Positions 12,386 through 25,293 of a stretch of 64,000 nt of DNA are shown here, piece by piece. Source of the DNA: Gnetum montanum (taxonomy: Eukaryota > Streptophyta > Gnetopsida > Gnetales > Gnetaceae); contig MNCI01015735.1 in assembly GCA_015680685.1 (NCBI GenBank), positions 135,223 to 199,222 on the forward strand, written 5' to 3'. Under the pieces are notes generated by a model. The model saw only the letters and a program-made list of their open reading frames with translations, was not told the origin of the DNA and made no database searches. A program made the position numbers and the translations under genes. Numbering within the stretch: position 1 is the first letter of the stretch; each line of letters begins with the position of its first letter.

Positions 12386-12401
12386 GTCTCCCCCATGACT
12401 A
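12386..12401 (-). promoter_or_regulatory. Element A second polypurine tract
   Basis: The sense sequence AGTCATGGGGGAGACC lies about 45 bp after the pol stop. It repeats AGTCATGGGGG of the 3' polypurine tract next to the 3' LTR (7421-7433). Elements B (32357-32372) and C (44067-44081) have it at the same place. Confidence 0.55.
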
Positions 12402-12442
12402 GGCTGGGAGGAGGAGACCCAAAAAATGGAACGAGGTTGTCC

Positions 12443-15400
12443 CTATGATGATAAGGTAGTAGCACTAGTTTGATGGAGTTTAGAGAAAGGTTTTAATTGT
12501 TACCTATTGACCAACTATGTTCTCGTGGGCTCCTCAAGTTTGTGTATAAGCAAGGCCCCTGATGGGAAGGTTTCGGAGATAATATAGGGTCCCTTCCAGA
12601 GTTTTTGAAACTTGGTACATTGTGGTATGTGTGTGGGGTTTCAGTAGAGTACCTTATCTCCACATTGAAATGTTACCTTTCGAATTCTAAGGTCATGACA
12701 TTTCTTATTATAGGCCTTGTGTATCTCATTTGCTGACAAGGCTACTAATCAATTCACATCTAGCACACTTAAGTTGTTAAGTCGTTCTCATTGTGCTAGT
12801 GGCAAGTCAAAGCCCAAGTCAATGGCTCTAGATAGTGTCTAGAGTTTTGCCTAGACTAGAAGTTTCGATAGCTTACTGTACACTAACTCATAAGGAGAGT
12901 AGCCTATAGGAATTTTCTAGGTAGAGCAATAGGTCCATAGGGCATCGTTAAGTTTTGTGCTCTAGTCCCTCCTATATTTACTAATGGTTTGAGTGAGGAT
13001 CTTGGTGATCTCCCTATTGGTGACTTCGTCCTACCCGTTGGCTTGGGGGTGATAAGGTGTTGTAAATTTATGGGTGACCCCCAAGTGTTGCATGAGTTTA
13101 TGAAAAGTGATGCCCATGAAATGCATTCCATTATCTAAGATGAGTGCACGTGGCACTTCAAACTTGTTTACGATTTGCTATTGGACAAATCATGCAGTAG
13201 TGTTTGAGGAACAATTGATGACGGCTTCCGCCTCTGCCCACTTTGTGTAGTAATCAATAGCGATGATGATGTATGCCTTCCCATTGGACATGGGTGTGAT
13301 GGGACCCATGAAGTCGATGCCCCAAATGTCAAAGGGTTCCAATGGTTGGATCCATTGTTGAGGTCTCTCCATTCGTGCAGTCATCCCACCGTCTCTCTGA
13401 CATTGTTCACAAGAGTGAGCGAACCATTGGGCATCCCTAAAGAGTGTAGACTAGTAATATCTTGCAAGTAGGATCTTAATGGTCGTACATCATCTAGCAT
13501 AGTGGCCCCCAAAAGGGCCCTCGTGAGCATCTTGGAGGAGGCACAATGTATCATCATTAGGAATGCACCATCGAACTAGGCCATCTGCAGACACCTTTTA
13601 AAGGTGTCCGTTGATTTCCATGAAGTGCTTGGCCTTATGGAGAAATTGTTGTTTCTACCGATGGTCCCACTCCTTTGGTAATTTATGGGTTGTGAGATAG
13701 GTGAGCATGTGGCTGAACCAAGGTGATTCTTTGGGCACCTGCGTATTGATCGCTCCCACGAAGAGGAGTTCATCTAGAAATTGATTGGAGAGTGGCTCCT
13801 ACTCTTCTACGTTATCCCATCACAATCAAGACAAGTGGTCAGCAACCACATTCATGGTTCCCTTTCGGTCTACCATAGTGAGGTCAAATTCCTGAAGAAT
13901 CACCAGCCACTGTATGATATGGGGGCTCACCATTGGTTTGTTCATCAAGAATTGGATGGCACTGTGGTCGGTATACACAAACACCTTGTACCTGAGCACA
14001 TAGTGTTAAAGTTTTCCAAGGCGAACACCACTACCATTAACTCTTTTTTGGTGGTGGTGTAGTTAAGCTGAGCACCCACAATGCCATGGCTTGCACAATG
14101 AATATAGTGTGGACGTTTTTGGTCGTCCCATTATGTAAGCACAACTCCCAACACATAGTTGGATGCATATGTCATGATGTGGAAGGGTTTGGACCAATCA
14201 GGTGCCCGTAGAATTAGAGTTTCTATGAGTTTTTATCTAAGCTTTTGAAATGCAGATTCACATTCCTTGGTCTAGACGAATGGAGCATCTTTCTTTGTGA
14301 GTTCCACCAACGACTTGGCGATCTTTGAGAAATTTTCAATGAAGTGCCGGTAGTAACCGGTGTGGCCAAGGAATGATCAAAAATCTTTTATAGTGCTTGG
14401 TTGACTAGTGATTCCTTGGATGACCCTGATCTTTTCAAGATCTACGCTAATCCCTGCTTGTAAGATATGGTGCCCTAGAATAGTGCCCTCTTGGACCATT
14501 AAGTAGCTCTTTTGCTAGTTGAGCCATAGATTAGTTTCCACACATCTTTTCAGAACTTTCTCAAGGAGTTCCAAGGCTTGATCAAATGTGGCTCCATAGG
14601 TAGAGAATTCATCCATGAAGACTTCTACCCCATTGCCAATTTGCTACTGGAAGATGTTGAGGACAAGGCGTTGGAAAGTGGTAGGCACATTACACAGCCC
14701 AAAGGACATCTTTTTGTATGCGAAAGTCCCCCAGGGACTTGTAAATGTTATCTTGGCTTGGTCTTCTAGCGCAATTTGGATTTGCTTATAGCCACTATAA
14801 CCATCTAAAAAGCTATAATAACAATGCCTCGTGATGGTATCCAACACTTGGTCCACAAATTGAAATGGGAAGTGATCTTTGAAGGTAGCCATGTTGAGCA
14901 ATCAGAAATCTATATCGACCCTCCATTTGCCACCCTTCTTTGGCACAATAACGAGTGGACTAACCCATTCACTATCAACAATGGAGTAGATGAACCTCGC
15001 TTTCAACAACTACTCGATTTCATCTTTGATGACCTACTTCAATTTGGGGTTCAACCACCTTTGTGGTTGTTATCGTGGCTTCATGGAGGGTTCAATATAA
15101 ATTCGATGTTGGCAGACCCTAGGATCAACTCCCATCATTTCAAGATATGACCATGCAAAAGTAGCCTCCTATTTGTTCACCACCTTTAGCAACTTCTTCT
15201 TTTGCTCAGGAGCAAGGGTGGCATTGATAATCACCAGCTTCCCATTATGCAAAAATGCATATTCTAAATGGGCCGGTAAGGATTTGAGTTCTAAGGGCTC
15301 CTGTTTAAAAATTTTAGGGATTTGTAACTTTCCCTAATCATCACGATCATCAACAATGGATACTTTTTGATGAACCTTTTCCAAATCATCCATGCTTTCT

Positions 15401-18400
15401 ACAAAGGCATGTACAAGCCCCTCAACTGGTTCCATGCATAAAGTGCTACTAGTAGGGTTAGCAGTCAACCACTAGGTGCCTTCTTAATTAGTGGCTACTT
15501 CGTACAGGCATTATTAAACTTGTGATTCCTCGGTACATTGACTGCATGCTTGAATAGATGTCTGCTTAGCGGACCACAGTTGCACCCGAAGTCACTGTAC
15601 ACGATGCATGGAACGCGCTTCTTCTCGATCTTTCTAAAAGGATTTTCCTTTGACATTTCAATGGAAAGATCTCAGAGTCCTAATCTTGCATCCACCATGC
15701 TCAGCCAGGCTCTTCCCATTATGATTGGAAAGTTTCCCTTACAATTCTCAACATGAATGACACGGAAGTCAGCAGGATAGGATCACCCACAAATGATGGT
15801 CACAATGTGTTCCACCAATCTCAAGGGAACAATAATGAATTTGTCTACCAGCTTGAGCCGAATGTTGCTCTTTTTTATGGGGGCAGGTTCCAAGTCTTGT
15901 ACATGTCATGTGAATCAAGTTGACTCCTGACCCTGAATCTAGAAGAGCTTTACATGGCTCATTCCTTGCCACTTGAAGATAGATGAGGGGGCTTCTCAGA
16001 TCAATCAATTTCTGAGGAAGATGACCTACCTTTATCCAATCTATCACAACATGTGTAAGCATGACTGTCTGTACATTGGAGGGTGTTTGGTTTGAATGCT
16101 GCTCGAAGGGTGGAATGATGGAGGCAATTGGAGGCTCAAAGGAACTAGCCATAGGTGTGTGTGAGGGTATGTTTGGGTTGTTAGGCCAGAAAAAGGGATG
16201 TTTCTATGGATTCACTTCCAGCCCACTCAGTTGAGGAGCCGGTTGTAAGTTGACAACCCTCACAATGTTACGTTGTTGTGGCTATGGTGGTATTTCCCCC
16301 TACATAGGTGGAGTAAGTGGTAGCTAAGTGGGATGTTGTTGAGTAGGGATGACAAGAGAAGGTGATGGAGGGTAGTAGAGATGTGGGTTCTCCCCCCTAG
16401 GTGATGGAGACTATGCTCAGAATTATTCTCAGGGATGCTAATGATTCTGAAAAGTCATGTGACTATAAGAGTCCCGTGGGGAGACATGTTGTTGAACATA
16501 GTAGCGATAGGGATTTGGCTGTCGATAAGGAACTTCTACCTTGGAGGTGGCATCCCCCACGATTGTGGGTGCTACCATTTTTTAAAATATTTGTAAGGTT
16601 GCTATGGTGCTCCACTTGGATAATATCCTTGTTGCTGGTGGAACTTCCTGGGATTGCATTGTGGGTAAGGCAACCTTCAAGGTGTTTGCCTCTTTTCTAA
16701 GAGAGGATTCAACGCATACACCCTAGACTCTTATAGATGTAACACCATGGGACAACACCCCTTAGGATGTTCGTATTGGCATATGTTGCATTCATCATCT
16801 CCTTCTGTATCAGAGTCTGCAAACTATTCTATTACATCAACTTTTCCCTTACCTTTATGGTAGGCACGTTTAGCTTTCTTCCTCCTACGCCAATCATTAT
16901 CATTACTCTGCTCTTTGGATTCCTCTGGGATTTTCAAAACACACTGAAATTTTTTATCCAAAGAGTCCAACATCTTGTTAACCTTTGCCAATATTTCAGA
17001 AGCAAAGTTTTTTAAGGACAAGGTTTTATGGTTCACCGCTGCATCCAATGGTGATTCCTCCTCATCTTCACCAAATTGGACTTCCCTCTTTCTAATGGAG
17101 GGATCCTAATTATACTCTTCTACACTTTCCATCTTTCTAAGTTCCCCCTCTTCTTTAGCCACTTGCTTAATTAAGCACTACAGTTGATGGACCCTTAGCT
17201 CTGATAGTCATCCTAGGGCGTACACGCCAAGGGTCTTTCTGGTTTCAAAGTGGAGCCCATCAATGGTATGGTGAAGTTGTGCCTACTAAAAGTAGCCATG
17301 ACTAGGGCATCGATGTAATAATGAGTAGTATCTGCTCATGGTTGCATCCAAGGGTTCATGACCACCTTACTTCCACCCTTGGATTTGGCATCTGAGGTTA
17401 GCCACTTTAGAGTAGGTTTGATACTTTTCATTGAAGATTTCCAGCATCATACTCCATCTTCTGATTGATTCCAGCTCTAAAGATTGGAACCAGCTTTCTA
17501 CTTATTTGATGAGTGTGTGAGGGAATAGCTTAAGTTTCTGCCAATCATTATCTATTTTTTGTATGGTGCAAGCATCGTTAAACACTTGCAAGTGAGTCTA
17601 TCGATCACAATTATATCCCCCTTGAAATATGAAAATGTTGTTCATGTCAATGCACTTGATCTAGCTACCTTTCAAGTGCCTACTGGGTATTTGAACTGCC
17701 TCAGTGATATTGAACATACTTCAAGTAGCCAACAATGGTTCATCCGAGTCATAATCCTACTGAAGGCCACAATTTCTGTGACGATTTCGGTTGCCTCTCC
17801 TTTCTTGACGATGAGACTTGCGTGATTGATCATGCACTCCCTCACGTTGTTCCCTTCTACCCTTGCGACCACCATCATCCCACTCCTTTCTACCATGATT
17901 ACAATTGGAGTCAAAACTGGATGAAGGTAGAGTGGAGTGAGAGGATGGAGAAGAGGGAGAGGAATCACCACCACCCCAGTGTTGATCTCATCTTCTACTC
18001 TGATAATGGCCTTGATCTTCATGCCCATCTTTACTTTTGCCATACCCTGTCCTGCGTGACCCCCCATCCTCTTGGGGGTCCCCATCACTTGATTTCTTGT
18101 TTTGAATGATGGACTGAATGATCTGATAGCTCATAGGAAGTTTGGCCGAATGAGAATCATGAAAGACAGGTTCCTCATCATCTTGTAGTCCTTGCAAGAA
18201 TAAGGTGTTACAGAACTATTTCCCCTTCACGTGTTCATACTGTTCTGCCTGTTGCTGGTCTCGTACACATTGTGCCTCAGTTGGACAATAGTCCCAGTAG
18301 TCATGGTCCTTCATGACGTACTCCACACCACAGTCTTGAATGCCTAGTCTGGTAAGATTGTGAAACAACATTCTAGGAGCTGATTAGTCAGGTAGTAATA

Positions 18401-18554
18401 CAATGTTGCCCTCCATGTCCCACTAGCGCAAATGCTCATCCTGATGTAGGATAAAGGTGAAGTTGAGGACATATTCATCTGGATGCATGTACACCACCCG
18501 ACATTCTTGTGGCATCGGTGGGTTGGATCCATCTCACTTGTGAGATGAAGACAT
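12443..18554 (-). pseudogene. Element A gag-pol (Ty3/Athila type)
   Basis: Sense order from the ATG at 18554: a gag leader region, a retrotransposon gag domain (about 17100-17700), a lysine-rich region, protease with LLDSGSGVNLI (active-site DSG at 15931-15939), reverse transcriptase (about 14050-15150), RNase H, and integrase with a zinc-binding region and core (GIDFMGP near 13310; ILDNG near 13140). Pol ends at the TAG at 12443. The RT catalytic box reads FMDE instead of the usual xxDD (second Asp to Glu, 14608-14610). There are many in-frame stops, including one six codons into gag, and several frame changes, so no functional protein can be made. Confidence 0.85.
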
Positions 18555-18699
18555 TTTTGATGTTAGATAATCCACTAATTGGTGTACCCTACTTTTTACT
18601 TAGACCACCTAGCGTGCGTAGATTTTACTATCCTGGGTCCATTCCAACGATGTGAATGATAATTTTGCTAAGGTTAGATGGCACATGTAAGACTAACAG

Positions 18700-18717
18700 T
18701 CCCTGGCAACGGCACCA
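18700..18717 (-). promoter_or_regulatory. Element A primer binding site, tRNA-Asp type
   Basis: The sense sequence TGGTGCCGTTGCCAGGGA lies one base inside the 5' LTR. It differs at two positions from the complement of the plant tRNA-Asp 3' end (TGGCGCCGTTGCCGGGGA), the primer known for Athila elements. Confidence 0.85.
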
Positions 18718-18718
18718 A

Positions 18719-19620
18719 TGATGAGTGATGAAGTACCCCTATGCCCAACCATGCGAATCACGGGTGTACACACGTGACTCGATCGAATTCCGTAGACTGT
18801 AAGCACTTTGCATACACCAAACCCTAATCAGAAAAACCTTGTGTTAGAATGGTCGTTGTCTTCCCAACCTCACTTGTGGTGTTCTAATGCGATGGTTAAG
18901 TGAGACTGAGGTAAATGATTTTTATGGCTTTTCACTTTATCCTCTAAAGTCTAATTCTTGAAATGAAATGTAAGGAATGGAATATTGTGTAATCTATAAT
19001 TATCCTAATCTATGTCTTAACTCTTCCTAGCATAAGCATCCGATCCCATCTTCTGTGCACATCCTAAGCATCCCTTAACCACTACTGGGTTACCAGACAT
19101 TAAGTGTCACTAGGTTGCCAAGTGTTGGGTTTACGTTCGAGATGGTCGTACTTATGGTTTTTACAAGATATAAAAGAGCGATGAAAATTAAAGTGATAAT
19201 AATGAAAACTTAAGGAATTATTAAAGCATATAAATATTAAACTATTGAATGCTTAAATGAATAAATCTAATTGCTACAAGGGATGCTTGAAAAGCTCGTC
19301 TTTATTTCCAGTAACACCAATGGTATTAGGTACATTAGTGCTCGAATAAATAGCCAAACACCTTTCTCACACCTGCTGCGGGCACTTGGAAAATATTCTA
19401 ACTCTCGTGGAAACAAATTGCAAAAGCTTCACTACAACTGCCAAACGATGCCTAAGTGTGGCGGAAGCAGACTTATTTATAGGCTAAAACATATGCTACA
19501 TAAATGAGGCCACATAGACGCATGGACAAATGCATCGATGGGGTTGCGTCAATGCGGCTACGTATACAGGGCCCCGTATATGTGGCCCAATTGACGCATC
19601 GATTGATAAGCACTTCATCA
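18719..19620 (-). repeat. Element A 5' LTR
   Basis: 902 bp, TGATGAGTG ... CACTTCATCA, the same length as the other LTR of this element. The TATA box (sense TATAAATAAG) is at 19472-19481, 140 bp from the sense start, after a cluster of GGGCCC, GTATAC and CATCGATG words. The right edge is followed by the ACCTC target duplication. Confidence 0.92.
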
Positions 19621-21984
19621 ACCTCCCTACCTTAAGCATCACTAAGTCTTCATAACAGCAGTTGGCTATCTCCATGTTCTCCATTATCTCTTCAATTTGC
19701 AATTCCTTGACATGGATCTCTACCTTGTTGCATGCATTCAGTCCTTCAAAAAATGGCTTCTATACATCATCTTATTGTTGGAGTTGCTAGAGGACCTTGT
19801 TCATCTTCGCCTTCACTAATTAGACCTCCTTTTCATTGATCTCCTTGAGTATCAAAACCTAGTTTCTATAGTAATTTTTTGCTCCTTCAAATTGTAGGGC
19901 CTTATTTTTCTAGATAGCTACCTCAATTGCAATCTTTTGGCAAAGATATTGGACTTCCTCCATTAAGAGAATTCGATTTTCTACCACCAACCTTCTCAAA
20001 TCAAAGTTAACCTTGGTGGGCTACTCCTATTATTAGTGTATGAACTTGAACCATCTAGTGCTTTTGTTGCTTAGCATTTCATAGGTGGTAATTATACGTA
20101 GTGAGGACCAAATTTTCATTTTAGACCTACAATAGGTCCTCGTCATTGTTGAAAGCTATGGCCTCTAACAAGTACACATCAAAGATTACTGCCTCCTTTG
20201 CATTCTTAGCCTCTTAAAGTTTTTGTTGAAGGTGTTGGAAAGCCTCATCTCTAGTAAGCTTAGGCCTAAGAATGGTATGTTCAAATAGATGGGCTCTTAA
20301 CTTAGCAACTTTGATGGTCAATGATCAATTAGTTACAGTGGCCTCCTCTAGTTGTACATTGGCAATAAGAAAGTTGCCACTTTTCTTAAGTACCTATGAC
20401 TAATTTCTAGTGATTTCATCCAAAAGATCAAATATCTCTAAAAGTGGTTACCTAGATCCAACTAGTCTCTCTAATACTTCATTATATTGGTAACTACTCA
20501 TCTGACCACTCCCTACTCTTACAGAGACATGGATGTGTGCCATAGTAGTAATGTTAGGTATGGTTGCCCAAGGAGCATTTAGGGCTTCAACTACCATGTT
20601 AGGTATCGCATTTGCCACTATCTATTGGCCCTTGTGTGGCATAACTAGGATACTTATCCCCTTACCTTTCTCCAATATAATAGAGAAGGCCATAGCATTC
20701 CCCTAAAATCTCAAGGAATGTTTATCCAAAAATGGACATTGTGATCTCCATGGCACCTAGATTGGACCTGGTGGGCAATAGTTCCTTTATGTTGAAAAGA
20801 GTAGGGTAATTTCAATGTCCAACTAGCTGATGGTTCTTATGACCTCATTAAGATGACTCATGGATAGGTAGTAAATAGTGAACTCCCCAACACCTGCAAA
20901 GCCTTGTTATTGCTACAACTATTGCTCTCAAATTTTTCTAATTCTTTTGATAGTTGCAAGATTTTCAAGTGTAGTTTTTGGGGCTACAGTTGGTGGTGGT
21001 GGCTACTCCTCTTCATGCAGCTTTGTTGCTACCTAATCTTTTATTGTTTCCTATCATGAGGTACTAGAAGCATGGTAGACCATGTTATTGGAATAATGAG
21101 CTATGCCTCCCCTTTTTCATATCTTGTAGATGAGACATGAAAAGGGGAGTATCTTCCTTCTCTTATCATTCTTCTTAAAATGTTTCCTGATCTCTAGGAA
21201 AATGAGTTGGAGAAAGTTAACTAGGAACTTTCCACTCAAAGTAATGCATGCTGAAGCATAGCAATTTGTAACTTTACTGGGCCTCATCATTGGGTTTGGG
21301 TGATAAGTTGTAATATTAAAGTATGCTCTCTTTGCCTTTTTGAGAGCACCATACTCCTTACGATCTATCCCTTAGCATCACTAAATCCACTTTTTTTAGC
21401 CTCTAGGTTCACCTACGTTAAGATCTTAGAAGGTTTGGCCTTAATGTATGGCAACCTGAGGACCTCTACAATGGCCTTAATGGAGTAGGATATGGCTATG
21501 TCTTTAATCTTTACCTATGCATCTTCTTTTTGGTTGTTCTAAAACAAATAGATCTCCTCCATGTACCATCCTCCATTGCTAGAGAGAATGGTCCACATGG
21601 GAGATCCCTACAGTTGTGTTTGAACCTCCTCTGGTGCCAACTTCAAGAAGGATCCAAAGTTCAACTTTTATAAGATAGAACTTTGGACCTCCTTGGTCCT
21701 AATGATCACCAAGCATGCCTCTATGAGGATGACCTCTAGGCTAGGTCTTGGCCTAGGAACCTCATCTTTTCTGAATTGGCCTATTTCCATAGTGGAAATC
21801 TATTGAATAGATTCTACTTTGGGCGTCTCCCAAAGATGTCTTGTGGCATAAGTTGCCTCGACTGCTTATTCTTGAAGTTGCTGTGACTATTGCTATTGTA
21901 GGTCCATTTCTCCCCTTGGTCATTTTTCCTTGGGCTGTGAAGGCACACTTGCTTGTGGTCCTCACTTTGGTGCCACTTGTGATC

Positions 21985-22286
21985 ACAAATGTAACCTAGG
22001 ATTCATAACCCTTAGTTATTTTGATACCTTTCTTCTTAGAGTAGGTTATGTTTAGGTAAAGGGTGTTGAAAGTTTGATCATTGAATGCTTGTTGGTGATC
22101 TTGGGTAGATGTATTATTTTAATATTATTTTATTAACATGCTATCAGAGTTTGTTTGTTAGTTTTTAACCCTTCATGATAAGTAATTTAATATTATTTTA
22201 ATAGGTTAACCTTAGGAAGTTAGGAAAATTTTGAAATTTTTTTTGCAAGAAACCAAAGGTTTGTTCCCCCACAACTTAAAGCTTAC
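21985..22286 (-). other. Element C leader intron (predicted)
   Basis: The sense 5' splice site GGAA|GTAAGC lies at 22286, and the ORF start region is near 21985. The donor aligns with the AGAG|GTATGC site of element B in a shared context (AGTTGTGGGGG follows in both). The 3' splice site is decayed (the equivalent of TTGTAG reads TCACAAG). Confidence 0.45.
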
Positions 22287-22435
22287 TTCCAATAACACAA
22301 GGATTGAAAAATGAGTGTAAACAGGTTAGTGGTATGAGAGTTAGGATCCTTGGAAGGTTCTTGGGCTCTGAAAAAATTGGCAAAAACTCCTCTTCCTATT
22401 TGGAAAAATGATGCAAAATGAGCTAAGTGTTATGA

Positions 22436-22512
22436 CTATTTATAGTATTTTTGTGTTGTGTTGATAGGCATGCATCGATGGGGCTGCATCAATGGGGATG
22501 TGTCGACACAAC
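22436..22512 (-). promoter_or_regulatory. Element C internal U3-like module with TATA box
   Basis: In the sense direction, the words GTCGACAC, CATTGATGCAGCCCC and CATCGATGCATGCC (22512 to 22456) are followed by a good TATA box, CTATAAATAG (22435-22444). The distance from the TATA box to the predicted 5' splice site is about 150 bp, against about 143 bp in element B. This copy is the most diverged, so its conservation is informative. Confidence 0.6.
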
Positions 22513-23910
22513 TATACTTAGCTATTTTTTGATTTCTAAAATGGAGGAATTTTAGAATAGTTTTGGGACAAAAAAATAGCTCAATGGAAGCCAGAAAGAT
22601 GCAGAGTGATAACAACAACATAGAAGATGATTATGTTGGATTAGAAGTAATTTGAGTGGACTTGGATGAACTTCAAATGCCAAAATTATGGAAAATTGGA
22701 TCTTTGAATGTAAGGTAATGGGATTGATCATGCAAATGGCTAATGTATAGGAATTTTAACTTGAGGTAGACTAAAGAGAATTCAAGTGGATCCTCCCCAA
22801 AGTAGGCTTAGGCCCTTCTTATCCTTGTATGCCTTCATCATAAGGAGTCCTTAGGCACCAAGGATGATTAATGATCATTTAGAGTTGAAACTCATATCTA
22901 ATTAATGAATCATTTGAGGATTATGTCATCATCATAAAAAATGTATTAATTGGCCATGATATGAGGTAGTGGCATGGTATGTTATGAATTGAGAATGTTC
23001 ATAGAGAGAGAATGATCGGTAGATGATATGCACCTAGGTCATATGAGATCCTTGAAAAGCTTGTGATTAAGATGATTTGATACTATTTCATTCTCAGTCA
23101 AGACCAAGTCCATTCCACTTTCAATGACTTTGCATTAACATATCCTTTCCCTTCGATCATCAGGAGTTCATGGCAATTTTCAAAGGACAACCATGATACA
23201 AGAGAAGAAGAAAGGAGAAAAAGAAAGGGAAAAAGGACCTTAGTTCGAGGGGTGCCTTTAGGCATGGGTAACATGTCTTTCCAACCCCATAACCAATGCT
23301 TATAGAACATTATTATGTCTAAGGGGTGTGCTTTGAATTTCCATTTTTTTTTGTTAAAATTGTAGAAACCACACCATGCAAAGCCATACTTCTTATTTAT
23401 TGGTTACAATATGAGTGGTGATGCACCAATGGAGGAAAATCATAAAACTCAAGAAAGAAGTGGGGAAGAAAATACAACAAGTCCCCTTGTGGTCACATCC
23501 TTTGTCATGCCTTCTTGGTCTATTCCAAGACTATTGGGTAGCAAGATCATTGCTTACTTTTAGTTATTATGCGAAAGGATCTCATGCCCCCATGATGCAA
23601 AGCCTTCATAGAATAAATGGGATGGATGAATGTTGTGGATCCAGTACCTGATACCATTAGAAAATTGACAATTTGTTAATACAATAAATAATCTAGAGAG
23701 TAAAATTTGGCCATTTAGTAAATTAATCATAACATTAATGGTTGCATTAATTAACTTCCAGTATTAATAATAGTAATAGAAGTATCAAATATTTCCTATA
23801 ATATAAAACAAAATATGATTAACAAATAAGAGAAGGAAAAAATGAAAGGAAAAATATAGAAAATAACTAATATGATATTCAAGAAAATGAAAAACATATG
23901 AAGAATGGCA
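22513..23910 (-). other. Element C spacer between pol and the internal module
   Basis: Non-coding spacer homologous to 10860-12385 in A and 30813-32356 in B. It keeps the AAGTGGATCCTCCCCA-like block near 22780 and one stem-loop unit (23323-23392: GGTGTGCTTTGAAT ... ACCACACCATGCAAAG). Element D is inserted at its far end. Confidence 0.55.
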
Positions 23911-24929
23911 TAAGGATCGAGAACTTAGAAAGGGGGTTGAATAAATTTCCCAAAATGAAAATTAATCAACCTAAAAACCCACACCCAAATTTTACAAGGT
24001 TCTCCAATTTGGGTATGTTCACACTCAGAGAGTAGGATCCTTGCACATCTTTGGACTTTGTTTTTTAAAAATGTGGTTTGAAGGGTACCACACCTTATAC
24101 AAGCTCTGTGTTTCAAACTAGAGTGTTTCATCATTGTGAAACCAGTCAACCTCGTAAGGTCTCAACATGCTTAGAATGTGGTTTCAAGGATCTCATAACC
24201 TTTACAAAATTGAGCTTTGCTCTGGAGTGTTTTGACATTGCACAAACACTCAATGCCATAGGATCTTAACAAGCTCAATGACGATGCCTTCTTGCAAGAA
24301 GCATATCAACCTTGTAAGAATTAAAAAGAATAACAAGGGGAGAGTGTAATTCAATTTACAAATTCCTTATACAATGAAGCATAATTTCACAAAGAATCTA
24401 ACAAATGATGTGATAATTCAAGTACATAAGTGCAATAGCATAAGATAGATAATGATGGTTTTAATGTTGACAATGCTTGCATAATACTTAAGGATTTGTA
24501 ATTTTCTTGTAGCATCAGAGTTTTCAAAAATACCTTGGAATTCATGCAACGACTACTTAACGACTAGTGTGAATGTCTCTTTTGATGTACTTGAGATTTG
24601 CCTCAATTCTGGAGAGACATTTTTTTTGAAATGGGATGTCTCCTATTTCTGAAGGATGTCTACTTGAATTCTTGAACTTTGGCTCCTAAGGATTTCTCTC
24701 ATTAATTTGGCTTCTTTCCAATCCTTGAAGCATCTTCATTTGACTTGTAGCCTTCATTTTTATCCATTCTTATCCATGCTCTCATGTTGCTCATGTAGTC
24801 TTTGCTTTGACATCTCTTTGTAGATCTTATTTCTTGAGTTCTCATTCATGCCTTGCAAAATCATCACATTCCACAAACATTCTATGTTCTCCATTTTCCT
24901 TAAGGTTTTGACATACCAAAAGGTCAACA
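23911..24929 (-). repeat. Element D 3' LTR
   Basis: About 1019 bp. The left edge is TAAGGATCGAGAACTTAG and the right edge CAAAAGGTCAACA (sense start TGTTGACC). It matches 42497-44000 apart from an insertion there. GATGTCTAC / AGACATC words cluster near 24570-24680. Confidence 0.8.
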
Positions 24930-24944
24930 GTCTCCCCCTTTTCG
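24930..24944 (-). promoter_or_regulatory. Element D 3' polypurine tract
   Basis: The sense sequence CGAAAAGGGGGAGAC lies directly before the 3' LTR start TGTTGACC. A second, very similar tract (sense AAAAAGGGGGAGAC) lies at 25280-25293. Confidence 0.75.
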
Positions 24945-25279
24945 ATGATGTCCAAAACTTAAGAAAATGGGTGATTCAATAAATAATGTAAATAACAATA
25001 ACCAATAAAAATATTAAGACATAAGAATTCCACTAGTAGCCAAGGTTATAACTAGGATAATGGATCTAAAGCTCAAGGCACAGGGTAGAGATTACATGAA
25101 ATCTAAAATGAAACTATACCATGCAAAGACAAAACCTGTCTTCATAATAATGCAACAAAACATACAATCATGATATAGAAGCATAATCTATCCATAAACT
25201 ATCCACAATACATAAAGCCGCTAAATTATCCTCAACATGAACAAAAACCACATATGTGTACATCATCAATAACTAAATT

Positions 25280-25293
25280 GTCTCCCCCTTTTT
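25280..25293 (-). promoter_or_regulatory. Element D second polypurine tract
   Basis: The sense sequence AAAAAGGGGGAGAC lies about 20 bp after the end of the second ORF and about 350 bp before the LTR-adjacent tract. Both are preceded by GATGTCC / GGACATC words. Confidence 0.5.

Larger units (their letters stand above)
6519..19620 (-). mobile_element. Element A: complete Athila-like Ty3 retrotransposon, 13.1 kb
   Basis: Two LTRs of exactly 902 bp (6519-7420 and 18719-19620) face the same way, and the element is flanked by a perfect 5-bp target duplication, ACCTC (6514-6518 and 19621-19625). In sense order it has the 5' LTR, a tRNA-Asp-type primer site, gag-pol, a second polypurine tract, a spacer with paired stem-loops, an internal TATA module, a 951-codon coiled-coil ORF, a purine tract and the 3' LTR. 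It inserted into the second ORF of element C. Coding regions contain many stops, and the LTRs differ from each other at scattered sites, so it is an old, inactive copy. Confidence 0.93.
6046..21984 (-). pseudogene. Element C second ORF, split by insertion of element A
   Basis: The ORF runs from about 21984 down to 19621, is interrupted by element A, and resumes at 6518 to end at 6046. The two sides join through the ACCTC duplication within a conserved stretch of the coiled coil. The N-terminus aligns with that of element B (residues APK, then a basic region, then a VESIQ-like motif), but the start codon position reads GTG. The C-terminus keeps the family tail: DPQSKEKKMKVLLQAFKL before the stop at 6046. 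Many in-frame stops are present. As in A and B this ORF follows pol in the sense direction, where Athila elements carry an envelope-position ORF. Confidence 0.7.

Noticed and set aside
12904-13131. A 75-codon minus-strand frame in element A (and its partner at 32876-33160 in B)
   Set aside because: It is an out-of-frame shadow of the integrase core; the integrase reading lies one frame away.
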